IMG/VR virus record: IMGVR_UViG_3300046171_000025
Location: 1 to 31,604 of that record
Direction: 5' to 3' (one strand)
DNA length: 31,604 nt
DNA from: a virus
The position numbers and the translations under genes were made by a program. The notes under the pieces are model-generated. The model did not search any database. It saw only the letters and a list, made by a program, of their open reading frames with translations, and was not told the origin of the DNA. Of this stretch, positions 7,296 through 14,837 are shown piece after piece (the stretch's first letter is position 1; each line of letters starts with the position of its first letter).

Positions 7296-7341
7296 AAGCA
7301 TATTATACACATATAAATATATAAAATGTATATAAAATTAG
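7291..7341 (-). promoter_or_regulatory. Promoter P1 (copy of the early promoter)
   Basis: On the minus strand TATAAT (7307-7302) lies about 12 nt before the leader ATGTTAAAC. The upstream AT-rich block TATACATTTTATATATTTAT nearly matches that of P2 at 18169-18217, differing mainly by small indels. The arms ATGTGTATA and TATACAT form an imperfect inverted repeat. It would transcribe only the two cassette genes down to the terminator. Confidence 0.72.
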
Positions 7342-7355
7342 TAAAAATAGTGCAA

Positions 7356-9176
7356 TTATTTCCAAGAAGTAGCGAAATTACCTCTATTTATACCTCTTTG
7401 AGGTCTATTTTGTGGTTTTTCTTTAGGTTTTGACTCTCTTGTAAGTATTTTGTTTTCAATAGAATCATAGTTAGGATTCAAGATATAGATAGCAGCAAAG
7501 TTATAAACCAATGTATCAAGTGCTTCGTTTCTTGGTCTTACCTGCTTCCAAACAAGTGATTTTCTACCTCTCACAAACTTTGTGATTCTTTTTTCTGCTG
7601 TAAGCTGCTTAAAGTATTCTTCATCAAGGTCTGAGCAGAAATGCAAAGTAGTATTCTCAGGTTCAGCAGCTAATCTAGCAAATATAGCTTCTTTAGCACT
7701 ATCAGAACCAACACCATAGAGAACAGCTTTATTCTTTCCAACAAATGTAGGTCTATTAGCTATTGGTTTACCTGCTGTTGATAAACCTTTGACTGCAAAC
7801 ACCCTTCTAGCTTGTCGTGGTTTAGTAAATTGATAACATTGATTAGTGTGATGTCCGCCTGAGTCGATTGTGCAACAAGATATAGGTATTAATCTTTCAG
7901 ATTCAGTTTTAAATCGTTTCTTTAGATAAGCATCTAAATCATTCCAAACATTCATAGCATTTGGGTCACCCCAAAATATCTTGTAATCACAAACCCATGC
8001 TTCATAGTTCTTACCCCAACCAACTAGCTGTAATTCTAATCTGTCTTTTTGGGTATCAACACCAGCAGTTAAAACCAAAACATCTTCAGGTATGGTTGTG
8101 TAATCATAATTCAATCTACGTTCTAGTAATGTTTCATATTCAACAGCTTCACCTTGTTCTTCCCAAGATTCACCAAGAGCAGTATTAATCCAAGTCTTTA
8201 ACATCTCAGGATTCTTTTTAGCTTCAAGAAATGATTTAGCCATGTCTGCCCAAGTAGACCAAACTGAATATAGTTCTGATATATGAAATCCTGCTGTATC
8301 TGATTTAGATTCTGATGCTATCCATTCACCATGTTTTAACATCCATTGTTTTTTTGATTCATCTATAACTGAACCACAATGTTCGCAGGCATAAGAAGCT
8401 GTCTCAGGTTTATCTTCATCCCAAACTACATTCTTCCATTTTAAAACTTGCTTCTCTTCACATTCAGGACAAGGAACATTGTAGTAGCGTTTATCTGATT
8501 CTTCAAAAGCAGTTTCTATTCTTGATAGTCCTTTGATTGTAGGGGTAGAGCACATATATATCTTTTTATTCCAAAAGGTAGTTGTTCTTTTAGTTGCAAG
8601 AGATATTGGGTCACCTTCTGCTCCTGCTGATTGCTCATATCTGTCAACTTCATCTGCTAAGACAATTCTTATTGGTCGTGAGGCGAGCCCTGATGCAGAA
8701 TTAGAACCAACAATGTTTAAATTACCACCTGCAAACTTCTTAGATAAAACTGTATTACCACTATCTCTGCTTCTTGGGTCTTTTACACAATCTCTTATCT
8801 TTTCTGAATCTCTAATCATAGTAGCAAGTCTATCTTTACTAAATGCTTGAGCCATTTGTAGAGTAGGTTGCATGATTAACATTGGAGCTGGGTCTTGGTC
8901 TATGTAGTAACCAATGACATTTAGCAGAATCTCAGTAGCACCAACTTGAGCAGACTTCATAAATACTATTCTTTGAATATCAGGGTCATTAAAAGAATCC
9001 ATTATCTCTCTTTGATATGGAGCTCTATCAGTTCTCCATGCACCTGCTTCTGCTGAAGATTCAGGAGATAATCGTCTGTAGTTATCTGACCAGCTACTAA
9101 TCTTCAGATTGGGTGGTGGAGTCCATGTTTGATTCGTCTCCTGTATCACCTTTTCTATATTTTTGAGGTATTCCAT
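7356..9176 (-). CDS. Terminase large subunit, GpA family
   Basis: This 606-aa motor/nuclease cuts and pumps phage DNA into proheads. A Walker A variant KSAQVGATE (about 74-82) and Walker B IVLADEVDR (about 171-179) form the ATPase. Two CxxC pairs (Cys236/239 and Cys264/267) suggest a zinc knuckle. The nuclease domain shows AGVDTQKDRLEL (Asp374), CTIDSGG (Asp438) and EALDTLVY (Asp554). These features and the length match lambda gpA. It overlaps the small subunit gene by 80 nt; the ATG at 9176 lacks a clear ribosome site, so a later start such as GTG 9149 is possible. It is separated from the portal by a terminator-bounded cassette, unlike lambda. Confidence 0.95.
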   Translation of the reverse strand: MEYLKNIEKVIQETNQTWTPPPNLKISSWSDNYRRLSPESSAEAGAWRTDRAPYQREIMDSFNDPDIQRIVFMKSAQVGATEILLNVIGYYIDQDPAPMLIMQPTLQMAQAFSKDRLATMIRDSEKIRDCVKDPRSRDSGNTVLSKKFAGGNLNIVGSNSASGLASRPIRIVLADEVDRYEQSAGAEGDPISLATKRTTTFWNKKIYMCSTPTIKGLSRIETAFEESDKRYYNVPCPECEEKQVLKWKNVVWDEDKPETASYACEHCGSVIDESKKQWMLKHGEWIASESKSDTAGFHISELYSVWSTWADMAKSFLEAKKNPEMLKTWINTALGESWEEQGEAVEYETLLERRLNYDYTTIPEDVLVLTAGVDTQKDRLELQLVGWGKNYEAWVCDYKIFWGDPNAMNVWNDLDAYLKKRFKTESERLIPISCCTIDSGGHHTNQCYQFTKPRQARRVFAVKGLSTAGKPIANRPTFVGKNKAVLYGVGSDSAKEAIFARLAAEPENTTLHFCSDLDEEYFKQLTAEKRITKFVRGRKSLVWKQVRPRNEALDTLVYNFAAIYILNPNYDSIENKILTRESKPKEKPQNRPQRGINRGNFATSWK

Positions 9177-9621
9177 CTTGAGCTAACTCGTTTAGTGCTT
9201 CATGCACTTGTTCTTTTATTATTAATTCTGCTTCAGCATACTTATCTACAGTAATTACCTGATGTGCGATTCTTGAAGGTAGTCCTAAGAGCCTTGCTCT
9301 AGCATTAGCTACATAATCAACCCAAGTATCTTCAACTAATTGTGCTGGTATTAGGTTGCCTTCTAGTTCTTCTACTTCTAACTCTGCTTTTCTAGCTTGA
9401 GCAGCAGTTAGTTTTGTTTTCTCTTCTGCAATATCGCCAGTACCACTTCTTTTGTGATAACCACCTAACTTTCTAAGGTACGAGATGTATGCAACTCTGC
9501 AAACATCTATATTTAGAGGACTTCTACCCTGTTTTGAGGGAAAGATACCATCTCTAATGAGTTCTGAGACTCTTTTGACTGATAAATCCAAATGGTCTGC
9601 AACTTCTCTTTGTGTAGCCAT
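9097..9621 (-). CDS. Terminase small subunit (Nu1-like)
   Basis: This 174-aa protein starts MATQREVADHLDLSVKRVSE, an N-terminal helix-turn-helix suited to recognising the packaging site, followed by a helical KTKLTAAQARKAELEVEELE segment. The middle part LPSRIAHQVITVDKYAEAEL matches small-subunit proteins of the Nu1 type paired with GpA-family motors. It lies directly upstream of terL with a long overlap. The preceding gene ends 12 nt upstream. GpA/Nu1 systems normally cut at a cos site; I could not locate one by eye. Confidence 0.88.
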   Translation of the reverse strand: MATQREVADHLDLSVKRVSELIRDGIFPSKQGRSPLNIDVCRVAYISYLRKLGGYHKRSGTGDIAEEKTKLTAAQARKAELEVEELEGNLIPAQLVEDTWVDYVANARARLLGLPSRIAHQVITVDKYAEAELIIKEQVHEALNELAQDGIPQKYRKGDTGDESNMDSTTQSED

Positions 9622-9633
9622 ACAGTGCGTTTA

Positions 9634-10047
9634 TTACCCTATTAGATTTTGACTGTCGCTAGAAAAAAATTGCATATCTTTTCCTAGTATATTTTTATTA
9701 CAAACTAGATTTGAACAATTATGTTTATTGATACATTTTTTTAATTTATCTGTGTTTATCCAATATTTCTTACTTTCATAAATGTAAACCCATATATTAG
9801 CTTTAGTAGTTAGTATGCCTGAAGGTTTTTTATTACAAGTAAATTCAATGAAAACATTACCAGTAGATTCTGTAAAATCAGTTTTTATTTCTATTGTTTT
9901 TTGTATTTCAGGTATATTAATATCATAATCTTTGAAGTAACCATCTATTTTTTTTGCATTAGGATATTTTTTTTGTATTTGTTTCAAAATTAAATTCTCA
10001 CCTTTAAGTCCTTTTTTATATTGCTTATCATCTTCAAATCTATTCAC
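9634..10047 (-). CDS. PD-(D/E)XK-type nuclease-like protein
   Basis: The 137-aa product shows GLKGENLILKQIQKKYPNAK with Glu17, then GYFKDYDINIPE with Asp42, and TIEIKTD with Glu53 and Lys55. This E...D...ExK spacing is that of the PD-(D/E)XK nuclease fold. A later block, SGILTTKANIWVY, recurs in small phage proteins of this kind. The start is GTG at 10047, overlapping the TGA of the previous gene. Directly upstream of the terminase genes, it could help DNA processing for packaging or resolve branched DNA, but its substrate is unknown. Confidence 0.68.
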   Translation of the reverse strand: MNRFEDDKQYKKGLKGENLILKQIQKKYPNAKKIDGYFKDYDINIPEIQKTIEIKTDFTESTGNVFIEFTCNKKPSGILTTKANIWVYIYESKKYWINTDKLKKCINKHNCSNLVCNKNILGKDMQFFSSDSQNLIG

Positions 10048-10169
10048 TTTTTCTTTTCCTTTTTCTTTTTGCCAAATATTTTATCCCAATTAGCATCAAT
10101 CTTTTTCTTATCTTCTTTCCTTCTTTTACTACCCTTACCACCTTCTTTAACATCATGCCACTTAGACAT
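10044..10169 (-). CDS. Very small lysine-rich phage protein, 41 aa
   Basis: This 41-aa ORF reads MSKWHDVKEGGKGSKRRKED and then a KKKIDANWDKIFGKKKK-type tail. The pattern (a short start, GGKGSKRR, NWDKIFGKK) recurs in tiny proteins of many phages, whose function I do not know. The ATG at 10169 overlaps the stop of the PAPS-reductase-like gene, and its stop overlaps the GTG of the nuclease gene, so it fills the gap exactly. The extreme charge suggests nucleic-acid or partner binding, as inference only. Confidence 0.75.
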   Translation of the reverse strand: MSKWHDVKEGGKGSKRRKEDKKKIDANWDKIFGKKKKEKKK

Positions 10170-10920
10170 CTTCTTCATCCTTAATACAAAAAATACCACA
10201 CTCAAAATTATAAGATTTTAAATCTCTACCTTTTGCATCTGCTGGCAGTTCTTTTAAAGGTATTCTTTTGCCTTTGTATCTAACCAAATTAGCACCTAAT
10301 TCTTCTGATAACTGCATACGTTTTTTAAATATATCAGGGAATGTGTTTCTTACTAAGTTCCAATAAGTAGGTGAACTAGCCTTAACACAACCAATACAAT
10401 TAGCATTGGGGTAACCAAAAGAATATATTTCAGGCAGTTTAATTCCAGCATCTAATAAAATATCAAAACAACCTTGTTTAGTAATACCCTCATCAATCAA
10501 TACAGGTAATAAATTATCCCTTTGTGATTCTCTAAACCTAGTAGCTCTTTTTTCTTCATCAGCAGTAAAACCAAGAACGATATAATCTGTTGGATTATTA
10601 ATTTCCCAAACTTGTCTAGCATGTTTTTTTAAATGTGTAGTACATGGTGCACCAAAATTACCTGCCATATATTTTCTTTCTTTCCAAACTGTTTCACATG
10701 AATAATCAGGAAACTTAGGATTGATTGCAAACTCAATCTTAATACCTAACCATTGTTCAACATCTTTTAAAAACCTTTGATTATCTTTGTGCTCTTCTTT
10801 GATAGGGTTGTTTACTATCTTTATGTGATTATCAGAACCAAAAAGTTCTATAGTTTTTTTTGCTGCTACAGCACTTGCAGCACCACAACTAAACCAAACT
10901 GTAATATTTTTATCTTTCAA
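10162..10920 (-). CDS. PAPS-reductase-like PP-loop protein
   Basis: The 252-aa product belongs to the adenine-nucleotide alpha-hydrolase superfamily. A PP-loop variant VWFSCGAASAVAA occupies residues 8-20, followed by VNNPIKEEHKDNQRFLKDVE and a GAPCTTHLKKH segment (Cys93). Additional cysteines lie at 175/178 (NCIGC) and 241/245 (ECGIFC), possible metal or Fe-S ligands. Such proteins are frequent in phages; roles proposed for relatives include sulfur assimilation and DNA or tRNA sulfur modification, and none can be chosen here. No dnd partners are present. It starts with TTG 10920, supported by AAAGGAAAG just upstream, and overlaps the preceding coiled-coil gene by 11 nt. Confidence 0.82.
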   Translation of the reverse strand: MKDKNITVWFSCGAASAVAAKKTIELFGSDNHIKIVNNPIKEEHKDNQRFLKDVEQWLGIKIEFAINPKFPDYSCETVWKERKYMAGNFGAPCTTHLKKHARQVWEINNPTDYIVLGFTADEEKRATRFRESQRDNLLPVLIDEGITKQGCFDILLDAGIKLPEIYSFGYPNANCIGCVKASSPTYWNLVRNTFPDIFKKRMQLSEELGANLVRYKGKRIPLKELPADAKGRDLKSYNFECGIFCIKDEEDV

Positions 10921-11065
10921 ATCTTTCCTTTTGTGCCAGTAATTCTTTTCTCATATTTTGTAAAACTAATTTTTGTTTATCTATTAATAAATTTAGTGCT
11001 TCAATTAGTAGTTCATTTTCTTTTAATTTATCTTTTAATTTTTGTATTTCATTTAACTTAGACAT
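10910..11065 (-). CDS. Small coiled-coil protein, 51 aa
   Basis: This 51-aa ORF begins MSKLNEIQKLKDKLKENELL and continues as one charged helix with regular Leu/Ile spacing, ending AQKERFER. It is very likely a dimeric coiled coil. The ATG at 11065 has AAGG 7 nt upstream and overlaps the stop of the 168-aa gene. The 3' end overlaps the PAPS-reductase-like start. No function can be assigned. Confidence 0.75.
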   Translation of the reverse strand: MSKLNEIQKLKDKLKENELLIEALNLLIDKQKLVLQNMRKELLAQKERFER

Positions 11066-11564
11066 AATTAACCTTCTGAAAATTAACTGACTTATCTAAT
11101 TTAGATAGCAATACTTTTGCTTGCATAAAATCTTTAGGTAAACATCTTAATAATTCTTCTACACTAAATATGACTAAATCTTTCTCTGCTTTGTGTATTT
11201 TTTCTAATACAGGTTTATCAGCATCAGTATCACAAATCAAAGCTGTTTTGTTATCAAAGTTAAAACATCTTGCATTGGGTTGTATTTGTATATATCCACT
11301 TTCTTCACATTTGATATTTAATTGCTCAAAAGCTCTTATCATCATTTCAACCATTTTTAGTTTCTTTTGAGTAGAATCGTTTTGTAAAGATTCTTTTAAA
11401 AGTTGTTCTGCTCTACAAAACTTAATCTCAAAATTAACACCTACCATTTTGAAGATACGTTTTCGATTACCCCACTTAACATAAGTATCAACTTCATAAG
11501 TTCTTAATTCTTTTAACTTTTGCTCTAAAGTTTCATCTAAATATGTTTTTATTGGTTTGGTCAT
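11058..11564 (-). CDS. Unknown protein next to the candidate origin, 168 aa
   Basis: The 168-aa product starts MTKPIKTYLDETLEQKLKEL, with a basic YVKWGNRKRIFKMVGVNFEI block, a helical LKMVEMMIRAFEQLNIKCEE block and a C-terminal EELLRCLPKDFMQAKVLLSK. I recognise no family. It is mixed alpha/beta and cytoplasmic, with no membrane segments. It is the first gene after the iteron/hairpin element at 11584-11690 and follows the primase-helicase, so a replication or origin-binding role is conceivable. That is inference from position. The ribosome site before ATG 11564 is weak. Confidence 0.7.
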   Translation of the reverse strand: MTKPIKTYLDETLEQKLKELRTYEVDTYVKWGNRKRIFKMVGVNFEIKFCRAEQLLKESLQNDSTQKKLKMVEMMIRAFEQLNIKCEESGYIQIQPNARCFNFDNKTALICDTDADKPVLEKIHKAEKDLVIFSVEELLRCLPKDFMQAKVLLSKLDKSVNFQKVNYV

Positions 11565-11583
11565 AATACTCGAATCTCATAGT

Positions 11584-11620
11584 GGTTTGGGTTGGTTGTA
11601 TTAGAAATACAAACCAAACC
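11584..11620. repeat. Hairpin flanked by GGTTTGG/CCAAACC
   Basis: GGTTTGG (11584-11590) and CCAAACC (11614-11620) form an outer inverted repeat around an inner stem TTGTATT-AGA-AATACAA (11597-11613). The same heptamer is reused as the direct iterons at 11651-11690. The element lies in the only sizeable non-coding gap of the replication region (11565-11693). Confidence 0.7.
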
Positions 11621-11650
11621 AACCAACTTTTTGATGATTTTGCTAAAAAA

Positions 11651-11690
11651 CCAAACCAAAACCAAACCAAAACCAAACCTAAACCAAACC
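11651..11690. repeat. Four CCAAACC iterons with 11-bp period (candidate origin)
   Basis: CCAAACC occurs at 11651, 11662, 11673 and 11684, exactly 11 bp apart, so all copies face the same side of the helix. The spacer is AAAA, AAAA, then TAAA. On the minus strand this reads GGTTTGG repeated four times, with eight GG pairs that could also form a two-layer G-quadruplex. Placement next to the primase-helicase and beside a hairpin of the same heptamer is typical of an iteron origin. Function is inferred. Confidence 0.62.
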
Positions 11691-11693
11691 ATA

Positions 11694-13595
11694 TTAATAG
11701 TTCTCATTATTTTGAAATATCTCCTTATCTAAGTTTTTAGATTGATATCCTAAATTTTTATCGTAATGAACTAAGTCATTATCTTTCAAATCAGTCAATC
11801 TTGATTTTACTGTACTTGGATTTAATTCTAATTCATTTTGTATATTAATAGCTTTCACCCAATAACTAACAGGGTCATTTGGTGCTTTCTCTTTTTGTAT
11901 CTTCTCAATAGCTTTAATCGTAGCTTCTCTAGCTTTTGTTATTCCTATCTTTCTAGGCGATTCGTCAGTCAATGCCAATACGCCTGAAGTAACACCTTCA
12001 TATCCATACAATGTAAGTTCCTTAAATTGAAAATATAAATCATCAATAGGCGTACCATCCTTAACTAATGTTTGCTTCAAAGTAACAAGCATAGCTTTAT
12101 CATCACTATTCTTATCTCTATCGACTCTAAATTCATAATCAAGAGCTGCTGGTAATACTGAGCTACCTCTAGCTCTACCATTAGAGCCATGACCTGTATG
12201 ATGCACAATAACCATAGATGCTTGGAATTCTTCTTTAAGTTCGTCAATACGCTGTATAAACTTGTTCATATCTTCAGTACTGTTCTCATTGAGTCCGTAG
12301 TTTCTAGCAAGAGTATCAACAATAATCATGCCTACATTACCATGCTCTCTTTCTATGTCTCTACAAACTTCTTGCAACATAGCAAATTCAGCATCATCAC
12401 CTATTCTTGAACCTCTATTAGATATTAATAATGGTGCTTCAGATAAACTTCTGCTATAGAACTGCTCATAGCTCTTAATACGCCTAGCAACAGCAGTATG
12501 ACCTTCACCAGCTAAATACAGCACTGTAGATGGTTTAGTATCAAATCCATAGAAATCTTTACCTGATGCAATAGAGCAAGCCATAGCAATAGCTATAAAC
12601 GACTTACCACTTTTAGGTGCTCCATAAATACTTGTAACTGTAGCTCTTTCTATACATCTATCTACTAACCAGTCAGGCTCAGTCATTTTTTCCATAATCT
12701 CATTGACTGTTTGGAAATATAAAGCACCTTTTGGTCGTTCTACTTCGCTTGTATTTATATAATCTTCTAACTCCTTTGAACTTTTAAAATAACCTGATTC
12801 GTATGCATCATATAAATCATCCTTCTCATTAAAGTCTGCTGGTGGTTGTACTACCTTAACCCTGCATTGATTCTCTTTTAGATACCTAGATAATTCATTT
12901 GCACACTTAATCCCTGCTTCATCATTGTCAGGAAATATAACTACTTCTCTCCCAAATATAGGACTCCAATCTGCTTTCTCCCAACTATTGACTCCACCAT
13001 GCCAAGTACAGCTATCACCCTCATAAATCGCTTCACATCCTCTCAGAGCCTTCTCACCTTCATTTATGATAATAGCTTTGTCAGGGTACTTATTTGTGTA
13101 ATAAATAGGAAGAGAGCCTTCAGGTCGCTTCATAGACCAACTACTATCAGGATTCAGGGTAAATGGTGCGTATTTTTGCTTAATAAAATGTCCTTCAGAA
13201 AATCTTAAAACCATAAAGTTATCAGCATACTTGACCTTCACAATAGCTTGCTTGTAAAGGTCAATCATCTGCTCACGAGAGAATGACCTAGCATTACTTG
13301 TGGTTTTACTTTTAGGGGGAGAAAAACCACTTAATAAGGAGTCATTTGATTGTAATGCTAAGTCATAACCAAACTGTTTTAAAACTGTATTGACATCTTG
13401 ATTCATGTGTTTGATTAAATCTATTAATCCACCACCTAAATCGTTTTCAAAATCCCACCAAGTTCCAGCATCAATATTAACTACTAGTGAACCATGAGTT
13501 CCATATCGCCATTCATGTGACTTTTTAGAACTAGGCTCACCTAGTAGTTGTAATGCAACTTCAGGTGCAATTCTTTGCCAATCTACTGACTGCAT
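11694..13595 (-). CDS. Primase-helicase (TOPRIM + RecA/RepA-type ATPase)
   Basis: This 633-aa protein probably both primes and unwinds phage DNA. The N-terminal part has WWDFENDLGGGLIDLI (46-61) but no cysteine zinc finger. A TOPRIM domain follows with INEGEKAL (Glu179) and VIFPDNDEAG (Asp223/225). The helicase half carries Walker A GAPKSGKS (325-332), LAGEGH (361-366), Walker B MIIVDTLAR (423-431) and VIVHHTGHGSNGRARGSS (462-479), as in RepA/AAA_25 proteins. The last 80 residues contain a winged-helix-like NIQNELELNPSTVKSRLTDL. It begins in a TGATG junction with the SSB-like gene. With no DNA polymerase in the window, replication must use the host enzyme. Confidence 0.92.
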   Translation of the reverse strand: MQSVDWQRIAPEVALQLLGEPSSKKSHEWRYGTHGSLVVNIDAGTWWDFENDLGGGLIDLIKHMNQDVNTVLKQFGYDLALQSNDSLLSGFSPPKSKTTSNARSFSREQMIDLYKQAIVKVKYADNFMVLRFSEGHFIKQKYAPFTLNPDSSWSMKRPEGSLPIYYTNKYPDKAIIINEGEKALRGCEAIYEGDSCTWHGGVNSWEKADWSPIFGREVVIFPDNDEAGIKCANELSRYLKENQCRVKVVQPPADFNEKDDLYDAYESGYFKSSKELEDYINTSEVERPKGALYFQTVNEIMEKMTEPDWLVDRCIERATVTSIYGAPKSGKSFIAIAMACSIASGKDFYGFDTKPSTVLYLAGEGHTAVARRIKSYEQFYSRSLSEAPLLISNRGSRIGDDAEFAMLQEVCRDIEREHGNVGMIIVDTLARNYGLNENSTEDMNKFIQRIDELKEEFQASMVIVHHTGHGSNGRARGSSVLPAALDYEFRVDRDKNSDDKAMLVTLKQTLVKDGTPIDDLYFQFKELTLYGYEGVTSGVLALTDESPRKIGITKAREATIKAIEKIQKEKAPNDPVSYWVKAINIQNELELNPSTVKSRLTDLKDNDLVHYDKNLGYQSKNLDKEIFQNNENY

Positions 13596-14224
13596 CAGAA
13601 TGGTATATCTTCATCTGTCAGTAAATCGTTGCTATCGTTTACCTGTTTATTTACTAAATCAGCTAAACCATCGTTAGGACTTTTAAATCCATCGTCTGCA
13701 TTTGCATCACCATCGTTATCATAAAATGGTGGTATCACAAAGTTATCAAATCTAGGTGCAAACTTAGTAAATTCAAAACTAAGCTCACTTGACCTACCCA
13801 TGCCAACCTGTATTTCTTTTGAACCCTTGTATTCAACAACAGGTAAAGAATCACTATTAGCATCCATTTGATTCCAAAAGCTACTTAATATCTTATTAAA
13901 AGCACTTGATTCAGCAAATGTGAATCTACTCCAAATAAGTGCATGGTCATGTCCGTGTGGCATAACACAGCAACTAAAGGCTCTTTTCCAATCGTCTGCT
14001 GGTTTAGGTTCTGCAACACCAAACTTAGCATCCCATTGATATTGATATTCCCCTGCATATCTTCCCCAACCACTTTTAAAAGTTGCAGGGTCTAATTGCA
14101 AGAACTTTAACTCAATTTCAGTATCTCCATTTAAAAAGAACTTCTGTTGAGCGGTTTTGAAAGCAAGATAAACTTGCTGACTCTCACTATTGGGATTAGA
14201 CATCCCACCTAATATGTCTACCAT
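13595..14224 (-). CDS. Single-stranded DNA-binding protein-like
   Basis: The 209-aa protein ends in an acidic tail, NDLLTDEDIPF, the diagnostic tip by which SSB proteins recruit replication and repair enzymes. The body (about 20-160) is beta-rich, with aromatic residues such as GRYAGEYQYQWDAKFG, in line with an OB-like DNA-binding core, though not close to E. coli SSB. It sits directly before the primase-helicase and overlaps it in a TGATG junction, matching a replication role. The start at 14224 has GGAG 7 nt upstream. It might also act in strand annealing with the upstream exonuclease, as no separate annealing protein is visible. Confidence 0.78.
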   Translation of the reverse strand: MVDILGGMSNPNSESQQVYLAFKTAQQKFFLNGDTEIELKFLQLDPATFKSGWGRYAGEYQYQWDAKFGVAEPKPADDWKRAFSCCVMPHGHDHALIWSRFTFAESSAFNKILSSFWNQMDANSDSLPVVEYKGSKEIQVGMGRSSELSFEFTKFAPRFDNFVIPPFYDNDGDANADDGFKSPNDGLADLVNKQVNDSNDLLTDEDIPF

Positions 14225-14238
14225 ATTATTTCTCCATA

Positions 14239-14448
14239 TTAATGTATTGTTTTCTCAATACTGTTTAAGTAATTAGTTTCAAGTTCTGAATAACATCTTT
14301 CCTTGAAACTCTCATAATCCTCGTCATTATAAATTCCGAGAAATTCACAGGCTGAAGTAATTTTATCGTATGCAAAACGACAATATTCTTCAAAGTCCTG
14401 CTCAAGCAGGTAGCTGTTTAAATCCATCTGCTCTTTGTATGATTTCAT
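14239..14448 (-). CDS. Unknown small acidic protein, 69 aa
   Basis: The 69-aa product begins MKSYKEQMDLNSYLLEQDFE and is acidic and largely helical (EYCRFAYDKITSACEFLGIY, then KERCYSELETNYLNSIEK). I recognise no family. AAAGG lies just upstream of ATG 14448; a second ATG at 14427 is possible. The gene overlaps the end of the resolvase-like gene by 47 nt and precedes the SSB-like gene by 14 nt. Confidence 0.65.
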   Translation of the reverse strand: MKSYKEQMDLNSYLLEQDFEEYCRFAYDKITSACEFLGIYNDEDYESFKERCYSELETNYLNSIEKTIH

Positions 14449-14836
14449 CTAACCTTTCACATATATCTGATAAAGGACACATATACGTGCAATCCCAATT
14501 AGCTTTATCAAAGTTGTTCATTAAAAATAGTGGCACAACAGCCATGATGCTTCTTCTATCAAACTTGTATATCAATATAGGTATCAAGCTATCACCAGCA
14601 CTATCTATTGCTTGTTGCCACCATTCGTTCTTGTAAATGTTTTGCTTACCATTGTTCTTGTATCTTTTACATTCAATAGCAAAGTTTCTGAAATAAATAT
14701 CAGCCATGCCTTTAGTTTGATATTGGTCAAGATTTCTTTTTACTCTCTCCTCTAAACCCTTTTCTTCTAACACTGTATTGAGCTTGTTGACTATAACTCT
14801 CTCAAAAGCTGCACCTTTATTTCTACTGTTTACCAT
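14402..14836 (-). CDS. PD-(D/E)XK Holliday-junction resolvase-like nuclease
   Basis: From ATG 14836 the product is 144 aa, beginning MVNSRNKGAAFERVIVNKLN (Glu12), with QTKGMADIYFRN (Asp46), FAIECKRYK (Glu55, Lys57) and WWQQA. This is the catalytic pattern of PD-(D/E)XK resolvase-type nucleases carried by many phages. It likely cuts branched recombination or replication intermediates before packaging. An upstream frame to 14869 adds 11 residues, but GAGG 6 nt before 14836 favours the shorter start, directly after the methyltransferase stop. It lies in the recombination/replication cluster with the RecE-like exonuclease and SSB-like protein. Confidence 0.82.
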   Translation of the reverse strand: MVNSRNKGAAFERVIVNKLNTVLEEKGLEERVKRNLDQYQTKGMADIYFRNFAIECKRYKNNGKQNIYKNEWWQQAIDSAGDSLIPILIYKFDRRSIMAVVPLFLMNNFDKANWDCTYMCPLSDICERLDEIIQRADGFKQLPA

Positions 14837-14837
14837 A

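Noticed and set aside
7271-7310. Longer N-terminus for the first cassette gene from ATG 7310
   Set aside because: This start overlaps the -10 box of P1 and has no ribosome site; ATG 7271 has AAGGAG.
9622-9660. A cos site near the terminase small subunit
   Set aside because: The GpA/Nu1-type terminase suggests cos packaging, but I found no symmetric nick site or repeated small-subunit binding sites here by eye.
11651-11690. CCAAACC repeats as a CRISPR array
   Set aside because: Units are only 7 bp with 4-bp spacers, far too short for CRISPR repeats and spacers.
13885-14073. Minus-strand 62-aa frame inside the SSB-like gene
   Set aside because: Fully contained in the SSB-like gene in another frame, without a ribosome site.
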